A DNA stretch of 64,000 bases, taken from positions 124,001 to 188,000 of the forward strand of contig CAWCRU010000009.1 in the NCBI GenBank assembly GCA_963798075.1. Direction: 5' to 3'. The notes beneath the pieces are model-generated. The model saw only the letters and a list, made by a program, of their open reading frames with translations. It did not search any database and had not been told where the DNA came from. The stretch's first letter is position 1, and each line of letters opens with the position of its first letter. Below, piece after piece: positions 48,458 to 57,346 of the stretch. The DNA is from DATAOG01 sp963798075 (GTDB taxonomy: Bacteria > Pseudomonadota > Alphaproteobacteria > Geminicoccales > Geminicoccaceae). The position numbers and the translations under genes are program-made.

Positions 48458-48498
48458 GTTCACAATTCAGCATACGAAAAAAAGTTCGGCATGTGAAC
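48458..48498. promoter_or_regulatory. Inverted repeat upstream of Liv-type operon
   Basis: GTTCACA (48458-48464) and TGTGAAC (48492-48498) are exact inverted repeats 27 bases apart, ending 30 bases before the binding-protein start. A good -35 (TTGACA, 48436-48441) lies just upstream. This suggests a regulated promoter, but the -10 is unclear. Confidence 0.4.
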
Positions 48499-48528
48499 TC
48501 GAAACGACAACCAGCTCAGGGCAGGCAG

Positions 48529-49851
48529 ATGACCGAGGCCGGAACGTCCCAACTTGTCGAGCTGGCAAGGCCCCGTTGCAGTCGACGGCGTTTCCTGCAG
48601 CGCGCGGCGATCGCCGCCACCGGGCTCGCGGCCGCGAGCCAGATCGGTCGGATCCGGCCCGCGCGCGCGGCGCCGCCGATCCGGATCGGCTATGTCAGCC
48701 CGGCGACCGGACCGCTCGCGCCGTTCGCCGAGGCCGACGAGTTCATCCTGGGCGGCATCCGGGCGGTGCTCAAGGACGGGCTCGAGATCGGCGGCACCGC
48801 GCATGCCGTCGAGATCATCCGCAAGGACAGCCAGAGCAACCCGAACCGGGCGGCCGAAGTCGCCTCCGAGCTGATCCTTCGCGAGCGCGTCAACCTCATG
48901 GTGGTCTCGTCGACGCCCGAGACCACCAACCCCGTCTCGGACCAGTGCGAGCTCAACGAGGTGCCCTGCATCTCGACCGTGGCGCCCTGGCAGCCCTGGT
49001 TCTTCACGCGCGGCGGCGATCCCGCGACCGGTTTCGAGTACACCTATCACTTCTTCTGGGGCCTCGAGGACGTGATCGCCGTGTTCACCGACATGTGGGG
49101 CAGGCTCGAGACCAACAAGGTCGTGGGCGGCCTCTTTCCCAACGACGGTGACGGCAATGCCTGGGGCGATCCCAAGCTCGGCTTCCCGCCGGTGCTCGCG
49201 AGCCAGGGCTATTCGCTGATCGACCCCGGCCGCTACCAGAACCTTTCGGACGACTTCACGGCGCAGATCTCGGCCTTCAAGCAGGCCGGCTGCGAGATCA
49301 TCACGGGCGTCGTCATCCCGCCGGACTTCACGACCTTCTGGCACCAGGCCAAGCAGCAGGGCTACACGCCCAAGGCCGCGAGCATCGGCAAGGCCCTGCT
49401 GTTCCCGGTCGCGGTCGAAGCGCTGGGCGATGCCGGCCAGAACCTGTCCTCGGAGATCTGGTGGAGCCCGAGCCACCCGTTCAAGAGCTCGCTGACCGGC
49501 GTCTCGGCGGCCGAGCTCGCCAAGGCTTATATCGAGGCGACCGGCCGGCAGTGGACCCAGCCGATCGGCTTTGCCCACGCCTTGTTCGAGGTGGCGCTCG
49601 ACGCCCTGCAGCGCGCCGCCGATCCGAGCGACCCGCAGGCGGTCACGGCCGCGGTCGCCGCGACCGACAAGGCGACGATCGTCGGTCCGATCAAATGGGG
49701 CGGCAAGGGGCCGTTCAAGAACGTCGCCAAGACGCCTTTGGTCGGGGGACAGTGGCGCCTGGGCGGCGACTTCAAGTACGATCTCGTGATCACCTCCAAC
49801 TCGATCGCGCCCGAAGTGCCGGCGGCGGGCGAGATGCAGCAGATCGCCTGA
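48529..49851 (+). CDS. Branched-chain-amino-acid-type ABC binding protein, Tat-exported
   Basis: A 440-residue type I periplasmic receptor for the LivGFHM-like proteins that follow. The leader has a twin-arginine motif (CSRRRFLQRAAIAATG) ending ARA|APP. Mature sequence: IRIGYVSPATGPLAPFAEA, VNLMVVSSTPETTNPVSDQ and GLFPNDGDGNAWGDPK. Relatives of this subgroup often bind aromatic acids or amides rather than leucine. With hpaB, pcaQ and pca genes nearby, an aromatic ligand is plausible but unproven. ATG 48529 follows AGGGCAGGCAG; an in-frame upstream extension to 48412 lacks signal character. Confidence 0.9.
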   Translation: MTEAGTSQLVELARPRCSRRRFLQRAAIAATGLAAASQIGRIRPARAAPPIRIGYVSPATGPLAPFAEADEFILGGIRAVLKDGLEIGGTAHAVEIIRKDSQSNPNRAAEVASELILRERVNLMVVSSTPETTNPVSDQCELNEVPCISTVAPWQPWFFTRGGDPATGFEYTYHFFWGLEDVIAVFTDMWGRLETNKVVGGLFPNDGDGNAWGDPKLGFPPVLASQGYSLIDPGRYQNLSDDFTAQISAFKQAGCEIITGVVIPPDFTTFWHQAKQQGYTPKAASIGKALLFPVAVEALGDAGQNLSSEIWWSPSHPFKSSLTGVSAAELAKAYIEATGRQWTQPIGFAHALFEVALDALQRAADPSDPQAVTAAVAATDKATIVGPIKWGGKGPFKNVAKTPLVGGQWRLGGDFKYDLVITSNSIAPEVPAAGEMQQIA

Positions 49852-50065
49852 GCGGACCCCCGGCGAACGCCAAAGGGACACTCATGGCTTCGCCGATCTG
49901 CGGGATGATCGCGCGCGCCGGGGTGGGTCTCGGCAATCCGCTCCGGACGGTCGGGGCCGATCTCGTGCCGGTACCGGCGGGAGATCAGGCGCGTGCGGCA
50001 TGACCTGCAGGCTCGCGCTCGCCTGAAGCGGTGCGGCCGGGTGCCCGGCTGACCGGTGCCGCCGC

Positions 50066-50797
50066 ATGGCGCCGCTCCTCGAGCTCGCGGCGGTCAGCAA
50101 GCGGTTCGGCGCCGTGCTGGTCGCCGATCAGCTGGGTCTGGACCTCGAGGCGGGCGAGGCGCTGGGCGTGATCGGCCCGAACGGCGCCGGCAAGACCAGC
50201 ATCTTCAACATCATCGCGGGCGAATTGCGCGCCGATCGCGGGCGGGTCCTGTTCGAGGGCCGGGAGATCACGGCCCTGCCGCCGTTCCGACGCTGCCAGC
50301 TCGGGATCGCGCGCTCCTATCAGATCCCGCACCCCTTCGCCGGCATGACCGTGTTCGAGAACCTGCTGGTCGGCGCGACCTTCGGCGCCGGCCGGCACGC
50401 GCGCCATATCGAGCGCCGCTGCATCGGCATCCTCGAGCAGACCGGCCTCCTTGCCAAGGCGAACCGGCCGGCCGGCAGCCTCACCCTGCTCGAGCGCAAG
50501 CGGCTGGAGCTGGCGCGGGCGCTTGCGACCGGTCCGCGGCTGCTGCTGCTCGACGAGATCGCGGGCGGCCTCAGCGAACATGAATGCCGGCAGCTGATCG
50601 GCACCATCCAAAGCGTCCGCGAAGGCGGCGTCTCGATCATCTGGATCGAGCACATCGTGCATGCCCTGCTGGCGGTCGTCGATCGCTTGATCGTCATCCA
50701 TTCCGGCAGGAAGATCGCAGACGGCGAGCCCAAGGCCGTCATGCAGAGCCAGGCCGTCCACGAGATCTACCTTGGCATCGCCCTCGACGCCGTCTGA
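50066..50797 (+). CDS. livG: Liv-type ABC transporter ATPase, LivG-like
   Basis: A 243-residue ATPase: Walker A GPNGAGKTS, Q-loop ARSYQIPHPFAGMTVFENLL, signature variant SLTLLERKRLELARAL, Walker B LLLLDEIAGGL, switch IWIEHIVHALL. It is preceded by a 214-base gap after the binding-protein gene that shows no clear gene, only a doubtful 39-codon frame at 49884-50003. It overlaps the livF start by 26 bases. Confidence 0.92.
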   Translation: MAPLLELAAVSKRFGAVLVADQLGLDLEAGEALGVIGPNGAGKTSIFNIIAGELRADRGRVLFEGREITALPPFRRCQLGIARSYQIPHPFAGMTVFENLLVGATFGAGRHARHIERRCIGILEQTGLLAKANRPAGSLTLLERKRLELARALATGPRLLLLDEIAGGLSEHECRQLIGTIQSVREGGVSIIWIEHIVHALLAVVDRLIVIHSGRKIADGEPKAVMQSQAVHEIYLGIALDAV

Positions 50798-51497
50798 CGT
50801 ACCCTTGCTCGAGACCAGGCGGCTGGATGCCTTCTACGGCGACTTCCAGGCGCTGTTCGGGGTCGACGTCCGGGTCGGTGCGGGCGAGACGGTGGCCTTG
50901 ATCGGCGCCAACGGCGCCGGCAAGTCGACCCTTTTGCGCGCCATCACGGGCCTGCTGCCGGCCGGCCGCGCGGCGATCCTCCTGGACGGCAGGCCGATCG
51001 GCGGCATCGCCTCCCACGCGATCGTCCGCTCAGGCGTCGCGATGGTGCCCGAAGGGCGCCGGCTGTTCCCCTCGCTCAGCGTCGAGGAGAACCTCCTGGT
51101 CGGCGGCCATGGCGGCCGCGGCGGCCCCTGGCAGCTCGACCGGGTGCGAGAGCTGTTCCCGATCCTGGCCGCACGCCGGCATAGCCTGCCGGCCGCCCTT
51201 TCGGGCGGTGAGCAGCAAATGGTCGCGATCGGCCGCGCCCTGATGGCCAACCCCAGGCTCCTGCTCTGCGACGAGCTCAGCCTCGGTCTCGGCCCGATCG
51301 TGATCAAGGACATCTATGCCGCGCTGCGGGGTATCAGGCACGCCGGCACGAGCGTCATCCTGGTCGAGCAGGACATCAACCGGGCGCTCGCGGTCGCCGA
51401 TCGCGCCTATTGCCTGCAGGAAGGCCGGGTCGCGCTGGAGGGGCGCCCGGAGGAGCTGACCCGGGCCCGGGTCGCCCAGGCCTATTTCGGGCTCTGA
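50772..51497 (+). CDS. livF: Liv-type ABC transporter ATPase, LivF-like
   Basis: A 241-residue ATPase: Walker A GANGAGKST, MVPEGRRLFPSLSVEENLLVG, signature LSGGEQQM, Walker B LLLCDELSLGLGP and ILVEQDINRAL. The start is uncertain: TTG 50772 lies within livG with a weak ribosome-binding site, and TTG 50805 is also in frame just before the first conserved strand. Confidence 0.92.
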   Translation: MASPSTPSDVPLLETRRLDAFYGDFQALFGVDVRVGAGETVALIGANGAGKSTLLRAITGLLPAGRAAILLDGRPIGGIASHAIVRSGVAMVPEGRRLFPSLSVEENLLVGGHGGRGGPWQLDRVRELFPILAARRHSLPAALSGGEQQMVAIGRALMANPRLLLCDELSLGLGPIVIKDIYAALRGIRHAGTSVILVEQDINRALAVADRAYCLQEGRVALEGRPEELTRARVAQAYFGL

Positions 51498-51502
51498 GCC
51501 TG

Positions 51503-52381
51503 ATGGACTGGCTGAACAGCATCGTCCAGGGCATCCTCTTGGGCGGCCTCTATGCCCTGTTCGCGACCGGCCTCGCCCTGATCTTCGGCGTCATGCGCCT
51601 GGTCAACATCGCCCACGGCGACCTGATCGTGCTGGCGGCCTACGCGGCCCTGGTGGTGACCCGGGCAACCGGCATCGAACCCCTCATGGCGCTGCCAATG
51701 GTCGTCCCGCTGATGGCGGCGCTGGGCTACGGGTTGCAGCGGGGGCTCCTGAACCGCGCGCTCCTGGGTCCCATGCGGGGCGGCGACATCCTGCCGCCGC
51801 TGCTGGTCACCTTCGGCCTCTCGGTCATCCTGCAGAACCTGCTGCTCGAGGTCTTCAGCGCCGACAGCCGGCGGCTGCAGGCCGGCGCGCTCGAGACCAT
51901 GAGCCTCGATCTGGCGCCCGGGCTCGCGATCGGGATCATGCCGCTTGCGGTGTTTGTTGCCGCCGTGGTCGTGATCGGCGGCCTCCAGGTCGTGCTCTAC
52001 CGGACCGCGCTCGGCCGGGCGCTGCGCGCCACCTCCGACGACCCCGAGACCGCCGGCCTCATGGCGATCGACCAGCGCCACGTCTTCGCGCTCGCGATGG
52101 CGCTCGCGATGGCGGTCGTGGCGGTCGCCGGCGTGTTCCTGGCGATCCGGACCAACTTCGATCCGGCGAGCGGGCCGTCCCGGCTGCTGTTCGCCTTCGA
52201 GGCGGTGATCATCGGCGGCCTCGGCAGCCTCTGGGGCACGCTCGCCGGCGGCGTCATCCTCGGCGTCGCCCAGGCGATCGGCGCCAGGATCGACCCGGGC
52301 TGGCAGCTGCTGGCCGGCCACATCGCGTTCCTCGTGCTCCTGATCGTCCGCCCGCGCGGCCTGTTCCCGCGGATCCGCTGA
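51503..52381 (+). CDS. livH: Liv-type ABC transporter permease, LivH-like
   Basis: A 292-residue inner-membrane permease with about eight helices. Diagnostic segments are GILLGGLYALFATGLALIFG, MRLVNIAHGDLIVLAAY, LRATSDDPETAGLMAID and FEAVIIGGLGSLWGTLAGG. ATG 51503 begins 5 bases after the livF stop codon; a longer in-frame extension upstream is a livF shadow. Confidence 0.94.
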   Translation: MDWLNSIVQGILLGGLYALFATGLALIFGVMRLVNIAHGDLIVLAAYAALVVTRATGIEPLMALPMVVPLMAALGYGLQRGLLNRALLGPMRGGDILPPLLVTFGLSVILQNLLLEVFSADSRRLQAGALETMSLDLAPGLAIGIMPLAVFVAAVVVIGGLQVVLYRTALGRALRATSDDPETAGLMAIDQRHVFALAMALAMAVVAVAGVFLAIRTNFDPASGPSRLLFAFEAVIIGGLGSLWGTLAGGVILGVAQAIGARIDPGWQLLAGHIAFLVLLIVRPRGLFPRIR

Positions 52382-52382
52382 G

Positions 52383-53396
52383 ATGGCGGCACCGGCCTTC
52401 CGGATCGAGCGCGGCACGGCTGCGAGCCGGATCGGGATGGCGCTCGCCGCCCTGCTCGTGATCGGCCTCGCGCTTGCGCCCTGGTGGGCGGGGCCCGCGA
52501 GCCTCCACCTTTTGATCGAGATCTTCTGCTATCTGGCGCTCGCCAGTCTCTGGAACCTGTTGGCGGGCTATGGCGGCCTCGTCTCGATCGGCCAGCAGGC
52601 CTTCGTCGGGCTCGGCGGCTATACGCTGTTCGCGTTCGCGATTTTCGGGGGCGTGCCGCCGCTCATCGCGATCCCGCTCGCGGGCCTGATCGCGGCCGCG
52701 CTCGCGGTGCCGACCGCGCTCGTCGTCTTCCGTCTCCAGGGCGCCTATTTCGCGATCGGCACCTGGGTGGTGGCCGAGGTCTACCGCCTGGCATTCGCGC
52801 AGCTGAGCCTGCTCGGCGGCGGCTCCGGCATGAGCCTGCCGGCCGCGATCGTGAAGGCGATCGCGATCAGCCGGACGACCCGCGACAGCCTCGTCTACTG
52901 GACCGCGCTGCTCATCGTGCTGGCCGCCATCGGCGTGGTCTACGGCCTGTTGCGCTCGTCATGGGGCCTGGCCCTGACCGCCATTCGCGACAGCGAGCCC
53001 GCGGCGCAGAGCCAGGGCGTCGACAGCTACCGGACGCGCTTTTTGATCTATGTCATGGCGGCGGCGGCAACCGGCATGGTCGGGGCGCTGATCTTCTTGC
53101 AGAAGCTCTGGATCAGCCCCGATGCCGCGTTCAGCGTCAACGACTGGACCGCATTCGTGATCTTCATCGTGGTGATCGGCGGCATCGGCACGATCGAGGG
53201 CCCGATCCTCGGCACGCTCCTGTTCTTCGTGGTCCGCCAGCTGTTCGCCGATCTCGGCAGCTGGTACCTGATGCTGCTCGGCGGCCTCGCCATCCTGATC
53301 ATGCTGGCGGCGCCCAAGGGCCTTTGGGGCTGGCTCGCGCTGCGCTTCGATCTCCAGCTGTTTCCGGTGCGGCGCCGCGTCCGGCTGCTCGAGTGA
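52383..53396 (+). CDS. livM: Liv-type ABC transporter permease, LivM-like
   Basis: A 337-residue inner-membrane permease. LivM features: ALASLWNLLAGYGGLVSIGQQ, AFVGLGGYTLF, LQGAYFAIGTWVVAEV, IRDSEPAAQSQGVD and VVIGGIGTIEGPILGTLLFF. It starts immediately after the livH stop codon. Last gene of the plus-strand operon. Confidence 0.94.
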   Translation: MAAPAFRIERGTAASRIGMALAALLVIGLALAPWWAGPASLHLLIEIFCYLALASLWNLLAGYGGLVSIGQQAFVGLGGYTLFAFAIFGGVPPLIAIPLAGLIAAALAVPTALVVFRLQGAYFAIGTWVVAEVYRLAFAQLSLLGGGSGMSLPAAIVKAIAISRTTRDSLVYWTALLIVLAAIGVVYGLLRSSWGLALTAIRDSEPAAQSQGVDSYRTRFLIYVMAAAATGMVGALIFLQKLWISPDAAFSVNDWTAFVIFIVVIGGIGTIEGPILGTLLFFVVRQLFADLGSWYLMLLGGLAILIMLAAPKGLWGWLALRFDLQLFPVRRRVRLLE

Positions 53397-53425
53397 GAGG
53401 TCCCCTTGGCCGCGTCGCGCCGGCG

Positions 53426-54247
53426 TCAGGCCGGCGCGTGGGTATCGCGGGCGGCGACCAGGCGCGCGGCGACGCGGGCGACCTCCTCGGCATCGCGGTA
53501 GGGCCAGGCGTGGATGACGCAGGTCACGCCCAGGGCTGCGAGCTCGCGCAGCCGGTTCGCCAGCCTGTCGTCGTCCTCGACCGGCAGCGGCTGCAGCAGC
53601 ACGACCTCGGGAGCCGGCTTGCCGGCCGCTGCCATGGCCTCGCGGAGGCTCGCGATGCCGTCCTCCAGCACGTCTCCGTGCGCAGCCGTCGGCAACCAGC
53701 CCTCGCCGAAACGGGCCGCGCGGGGGATGGCGTGGGCCGGCGCGCCACCGACGATGATCGGCGGGCGCGGCGGCCGCGGGCGGAACAGGAACGTCTGGCC
53801 GTTCGCCTCGACCTCGTCGGCGGCAAAGCACGCGTGCAGGAAGGCAAGCGTCGCATCGGTCAGGGCGCCCCGGCGCCGCCGGTCGACGCCCAGCGCCCGG
53901 AACTCCTTCTCCATCCAGCCGACCCCGACGCCAAGGACCAGTCGGCCTGCGGACAGCTCCTGGATCGTCGCGATCCACTTCGCCGTCAGCAGCGCGGGGC
54001 GGTAGGGGACGATCAGGACGCCCACGGCGAGCGCCACCCGCTCGGTGATCCCGGCGAGAAAGGCGAGCGTCGCCAGCGGCTCGAGGTAGCGCCCGTCCGA
54101 TCCTTGCGACTCCTCGGGTGCGAGCGCCAGATGATCGGCAACCCAGAGGTCGTCGATGCCGGCCGCCTCGGCGGCGCGGGCCGCATCCGCGAGCAGCGGC
54201 CGGGTCGACTGCGGGCCCATGTTGCGCAAGTAGAGGCCGAGCTTCAT
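53426..54247 (-). CDS. LLM-class flavin (F420/FMN)-dependent oxidoreductase
   Basis: A 273-residue luciferase-like (bacterial luciferase/F420) TIM-barrel enzyme. N-terminal MKLGLYLRNMGPQSTRPLLA, then DLWVADHLALAPEESQGSDG, ERVALAVGVLIVPYRPALL, and RLVLGVGVGWMEKEFRALGV, the TIGR03619-like subgroup signature. ATG 54247 has GGAGAC six bases upstream. It is convergent with livM and downstream of a second LLM gene on the same strand. Substrate unknown; such enzymes often oxidise small organic acids or aromatics. Confidence 0.88.
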   Translation of the reverse strand: MKLGLYLRNMGPQSTRPLLADAARAAEAAGIDDLWVADHLALAPEESQGSDGRYLEPLATLAFLAGITERVALAVGVLIVPYRPALLTAKWIATIQELSAGRLVLGVGVGWMEKEFRALGVDRRRRGALTDATLAFLHACFAADEVEANGQTFLFRPRPPRPPIIVGGAPAHAIPRAARFGEGWLPTAAHGDVLEDGIASLREAMAAAGKPAPEVVLLQPLPVEDDDRLANRLRELAALGVTCVIHAWPYRDAEEVARVAARLVAARDTHAPA

Positions 54248-54306
54248 GTCCGTCTCCGATGGCATGGCGCGGGCCAGGCCGGCAGGCGGCCGGCCGGACC
54301 GACCGG

Positions 54307-55335
54307 TTAGGCAGATCTGATGCCGGCGACCAGGGCCGCGAAGCGCCCGCCCGGGTCGTCCGCCGGGACCGGCCCGTAGGGGTAGACGCGCTGGACCAGA
54401 TCGGAGCCGTAGCGGGCGCGGATCGCCTCGCCCACCCGCGCGGGCGGGGCGCAGACGGCGACCGCCTCGAGCAGGGCGTCCGGGACGCGCGCCGGCATGT
54501 CGGCAAAGCGGCCGGCGCGGGCGAGCGCGCTCAGCTCCTTGCCCAGCGCTTCGAAGCCATGATAGGCGAGGAACGGCCGGTAGCTCGGGGTCGAGGCATA
54601 GAAGGCGATCTGGCGGCGGGCGTCGCTCTCGGCCGCCGCGCGCTCGCCCTCGCTTTCGCCCGTGACGATGAACACCGAGGCGATGAGCTCCACCGCCGCC
54701 GGCTCGCGCCCCGCGGCGCGGCCAGCCTCGGCGACCGCTGGCCGCACCACGTCGCGCAGGTAGCCCGGGCTGTGCAGCGGGTGGACGTGAAAGCCATCGG
54801 CGACCTCGCCGGCGGCGCGCGCCATCGCTTCGCCGACGCCGGCGAGCGAGACCTTGATGGCCGGATGCGCGATCGGGCCGGGGTTGAAGAAGTCGCTGAT
54901 CAGCGTGAAGCGATAGAAACGGCCCTCGTAGGCCGGGCGGACGCCGTTCTGGAAGGTATCCCAGATCGCCCTCAGGCAGCGGACGTAGTCGACGATCCGG
55001 GCCGCCGGGTGGTCGAACTCGGCGGAGAACCGGCGCTCGACGTGGGCCCGGACCTGCGTGCCGAGCCCGAGCAGCAGGCGCCCGCCGCTCACGCGCTGCA
55101 GGTCCCAGGCGGTCTGCGCCATGGCGAAGGGCGTGCGCCCGAAGGCGACCGCGATTGCGGTGCCGAGGCTCACGCGCTCGGTCGCGAGGGCGGCTGCGAG
55201 CAGCGGCAGGAAGGGGTCGTGGACGGTCTCGTAGCTCCACAGGCCGTCGACCCCCAGGCGCTCGTAGGCGGCGGCCTCGCCGCCGAGCGCGTGCAGATCA
55301 CCCTTGCGCAGGCCCACGTCGATCTTCACGGTCAT
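54307..55335 (-). CDS. LLM-class flavin-dependent oxidoreductase (TIGR03617-like)
   Basis: A 342-residue luciferase-like protein. It begins VKIDVGLRKGDLHALGGEAA, then GVDGLWSYETVHDPFLPLLAA, RVSLGTAIAVAFGRTPFAMAQ, GGRLLLGLGTQVRAHVERRF and HPAIKVSLAGVGEAMARAAGE. ATG 55335 with GAGGGGGG upstream is preferred over an in-frame start at 55371. It is divergent from the PcaQ-like gene and 59 bases upstream of the other LLM gene, likely co-transcribed with it. These families are common in high-GC bacteria; reaction unknown. Confidence 0.87.
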   Translation of the reverse strand: MTVKIDVGLRKGDLHALGGEAAAYERLGVDGLWSYETVHDPFLPLLAAALATERVSLGTAIAVAFGRTPFAMAQTAWDLQRVSGGRLLLGLGTQVRAHVERRFSAEFDHPAARIVDYVRCLRAIWDTFQNGVRPAYEGRFYRFTLISDFFNPGPIAHPAIKVSLAGVGEAMARAAGEVADGFHVHPLHSPGYLRDVVRPAVAEAGRAAGREPAAVELIASVFIVTGESEGERAAAESDARRQIAFYASTPSYRPFLAYHGFEALGKELSALARAGRFADMPARVPDALLEAVAVCAPPARVGEAIRARYGSDLVQRVYPYGPVPADDPGGRFAALVAGIRSA

Positions 55336-55466
55336 GCCCCCCTCGCCGGCCCCGGGCGGCAAGCCTAGCACGATCAGCCGGGCCGGGCGCGCCGGTCGCG
55401 GTCGCGAGGATTGTCGCCTTCATGGTCGGGGCCCCTGCCCCGCGACGCTTGCGCCGGTCGGATCCC

Positions 55467-55476
55467 TGATGCATCA
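55467..55476. promoter_or_regulatory. Short palindrome in pcaQ / oxidoreductase divergent gap
   Basis: TGATGCATCA is a perfect 10-bp palindrome in the 214-base gap between two divergent genes, 74 bases upstream of the LysR-family start. LysR regulators often bind near such positions, but the site lacks the T-N11-A spacing. Confidence 0.25.
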
Positions 55477-55549
55477 GTGAGGCCATCGGTTGGGGCAAGG
55501 GACGGCTCGGATCCGTCCTTTAAGTCTCGGATCATCGGGCGGGGCGTCG

Positions 55550-56485
55550 ATGCTCGATCCCCGGATCAAGGTCCGCCACGTCCAGGCCTTTCTCGAGGCC
55601 TCGCGCCTCGGGCACGTCGGGGGCGCTGCCAGGCGCCTGCATGTCACCCAGCCGGCGGTCTCGAAGGCGATCCGCGAGCTCGAGGTGATCCTCGGCGTCC
55701 AGCTGTTCGAGCGGCGCGGTCGCAGCCTCGTTCTGACCGCGGTCGGCCGGCTGTTCCAGCACTACGCCCAGGCGGGGATGACCGCGCTCGGCCAGGCGGT
55801 CGACAGCGTGCTGCTCGGGCGCGTCCCGGGCGAGATCCTGGTCCGGATCGGCGCCCTGCCGACCGTGGCGGCCCGGCTGATCCCGCACGCCGTAGGGATG
55901 CTGCTGGAGGCGCGGCCCGACGCCAGCATCGAGCTGCTCCATGGCCAGAACCGTTTCCTCTACGAGCAGCTGCGGGCCGGCGAGATCGACCTCGTGGTCG
56001 GGCGGCCGGCCGATGGCGATCTCATGACCGGCCTCGCCTTCGAGCAGATCTATTCGGAGCACGTGACCATGGTGGTCCGCCCGGGCCATCCCCTGCTCGC
56101 CGAACGACCCCTCGATCCGAGGCAGATACTCGATTTCCGGCTGGTCATGCCGACCGTCGAGGACATCATCCGGCCGCTCGTCGACCGGTTCCTGGTGGCG
56201 CACGGCATCGGCACGGTCCGTCACCGCCTCGAGACCGTCTCGAGCGAGTTCTGCCGGAGCTTCCTGCGGACGCAGGACGCCGTCTGGATCATCTCCTTCG
56301 GGGTCGTGGCGCTCGACCTCGAGATGGGAAGCCTCGTCGAGCTGCCGCTGAACTACGAGGCGACCCGGGGGCCGGTCGGCATCACGACCCGGGTCAACGT
56401 GCCGCCCTCGCCGATCGCGCTCGCCCTGACCGAGGCGATCCGCGCCGCGGCCGCGCTCAAGATCCGGCGCGCCGTGAAGGACTGA
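55550..56485 (+). CDS. pcaQ: LysR-family regulator, PcaQ-like
   Basis: A 311-residue LysR regulator. The N-terminal helix-turn-helix is IKVRHVQAFLEASRLGHVGG, then AARRLHVTQPAVSKAIRELE; the effector domain has GEILVRIGALPTVAARLIPH and FLYEQLRAGEIDLVVGRPAD. The opening DPRIKxRHxQxFxE matches PcaQ of rhizobia and Agrobacterium, which activates protocatechuate genes in response to beta-carboxymuconate. pcaC-pcaH-pcaG occur 6 kb away, consistent with that role although not adjacent. ATG 55550 is the start that fits family N-termini; an in-frame upstream ATG at 55490 adds 20 unlike residues. Confidence 0.8.
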   Translation: MLDPRIKVRHVQAFLEASRLGHVGGAARRLHVTQPAVSKAIRELEVILGVQLFERRGRSLVLTAVGRLFQHYAQAGMTALGQAVDSVLLGRVPGEILVRIGALPTVAARLIPHAVGMLLEARPDASIELLHGQNRFLYEQLRAGEIDLVVGRPADGDLMTGLAFEQIYSEHVTMVVRPGHPLLAERPLDPRQILDFRLVMPTVEDIIRPLVDRFLVAHGIGTVRHRLETVSSEFCRSFLRTQDAVWIISFGVVALDLEMGSLVELPLNYEATRGPVGITTRVNVPPSPIALALTEAIRAAAALKIRRAVKD

Positions 56486-56522
56486 GGCCGGGAGCGGCCC
56501 GGACCTGGCCGGCAAAGACCGG

Positions 56523-56636
56523 TCAGACGAACCGCTTGAGCGCGTCGGCCCAGCCTTTCTGCAGCTGCTCGAAGGCCTTCAGGTTGGCCGCCTGGAGGTC
56601 CTTCCACGCCGCCTCGTTGGCCTGCTTGATCTGGGA
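56523..56636 (-). pseudogene. C-terminal remnant resembling a phasin
   Basis: A 37-codon open stretch ending in a stop codon at 56523, with no start codon and an in-frame TGA just upstream (56637-56639). The translation (QIKQANEAAWKDLQAANLKA, then FEQLQKGWADALKRFV) is amphipathic, Ala/Gln/Lys-rich and resembles the C-terminus of phasins or other PHA-granule proteins. A matching N-terminus was not found in the other frames upstream. It sits 1.6 kb before phaE-phaC on the opposite strand. Similarity is by eye only. Confidence 0.35.
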
Positions 56637-56787
56637 TCAGCAACCCCGCCCGGCTCGAAGCCGCGGGTCGGGGCCGGCTCTGAACCGGCACGATCGTGAT
56701 GGGCCGCTGCCGAATCGCGCTTGACGTCGACCTTGGGCGTAGCATGATCGAGCCGGTCGGGGAGAGAGTCGTGGGGGCGTCCTGTCC

Positions 56788-57323
56788 ATGAGCCGCTTCG
56801 CTTTCGCCAACCTGGAGCCCGCGCTCGAGGAGCACATCGTGACCTTGGGCGGCCGGCTCCTCAATCTCTACCGGGTCCTGGGCAACCAGCCGCGGCTCCT
56901 GGAGGCCTGGATCGACTTCGCCTATACTTTGCGACGCGCGTGCACGACGTCCCGGACCCTGCGCGAGCTGATGATCCTCAGGACCGCGCAGCTGGAGAAG
57001 TCGGAGTACGAGTGGCACCAGCACCGGATCATGGCGCGCGATGCCGGCGTGCCCGAGGAGCAGGTCGCGGCGCTCGAGAGCTGGCCGACCTCGAGACTGT
57101 TCGACGAGCGCGAGCGTCAGGCGCTGGCGCTGACCGAAGCGGTCGTGCGCGGCCGGGTCGACGACCAGACCTTCGCCGCCTGCGCCAAGGTCTTCGATCC
57201 CGGCGAGTGCTGATCGAGCTGATCCTGACGGCCAGCTTCTATGTGATGGTGCCGCGCGTCCTCGACGCGATCGCCGTGACCGCCGAGGGCGAGCCCGCCG
57301 ATCAGCCGACCCGCGTCGCCTGA
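56788..57323 (+). pseudogene. Carboxymuconolactone decarboxylase (CMD/AhpD) family protein, one frameshift
   Basis: About 178 residues after repair. The all-helical CMD fold is visible: FAYTLRRACTTSRTLRELMIL, then EKSEYEWHQHRIMARDAGVP and RLFDERERQALALTEAVVRG, and after a break near 57205 VLIELILTASFYVMVPRVLDA. One missing base (GAG[C]GTGCTG) restores the frame. The CxxC of AhpD is absent; the family motif here is EYEWHQH. It may be a lactone decarboxylase homologue in aromatic catabolism, but it is distinct from the PcaC gene at the right edge. Confidence 0.82.
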
Positions 57324-57346
57324 GACGGACGGGTCGGGAGAGCCGC

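Larger units (their letters stand above)
47195..48528. other. 1.3-kb non-coding interval with hairpin, palindrome and 58-bp tandem array
   Basis: No convincing gene lies between the iclR start and the binding-protein gene at 48529. Long open frames exist on both strands at 47365-48473, but they follow from a stop-poor GC-rich repeat. They have arginine-rich shadow composition, no good starts, and a 58-base period that is not a multiple of three. The components are listed separately. Confidence 0.7.

Noticed and set aside
47365..48473. Five overlapping open frames of 290-340 codons on both strands
   Set aside because: They all run through the 58-bp tandem array, which lacks stop codons in every frame and whose period is not a multiple of three. 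They have no ribosome-binding sites and no family features.
49884..50003. 39-codon frame after the Liv-type receptor with a good AAGGGA ribosome-binding site
   Set aside because: Too short, no recognisable motif, and no downstream coupling to livG. It could be a leader peptide but is not supported.
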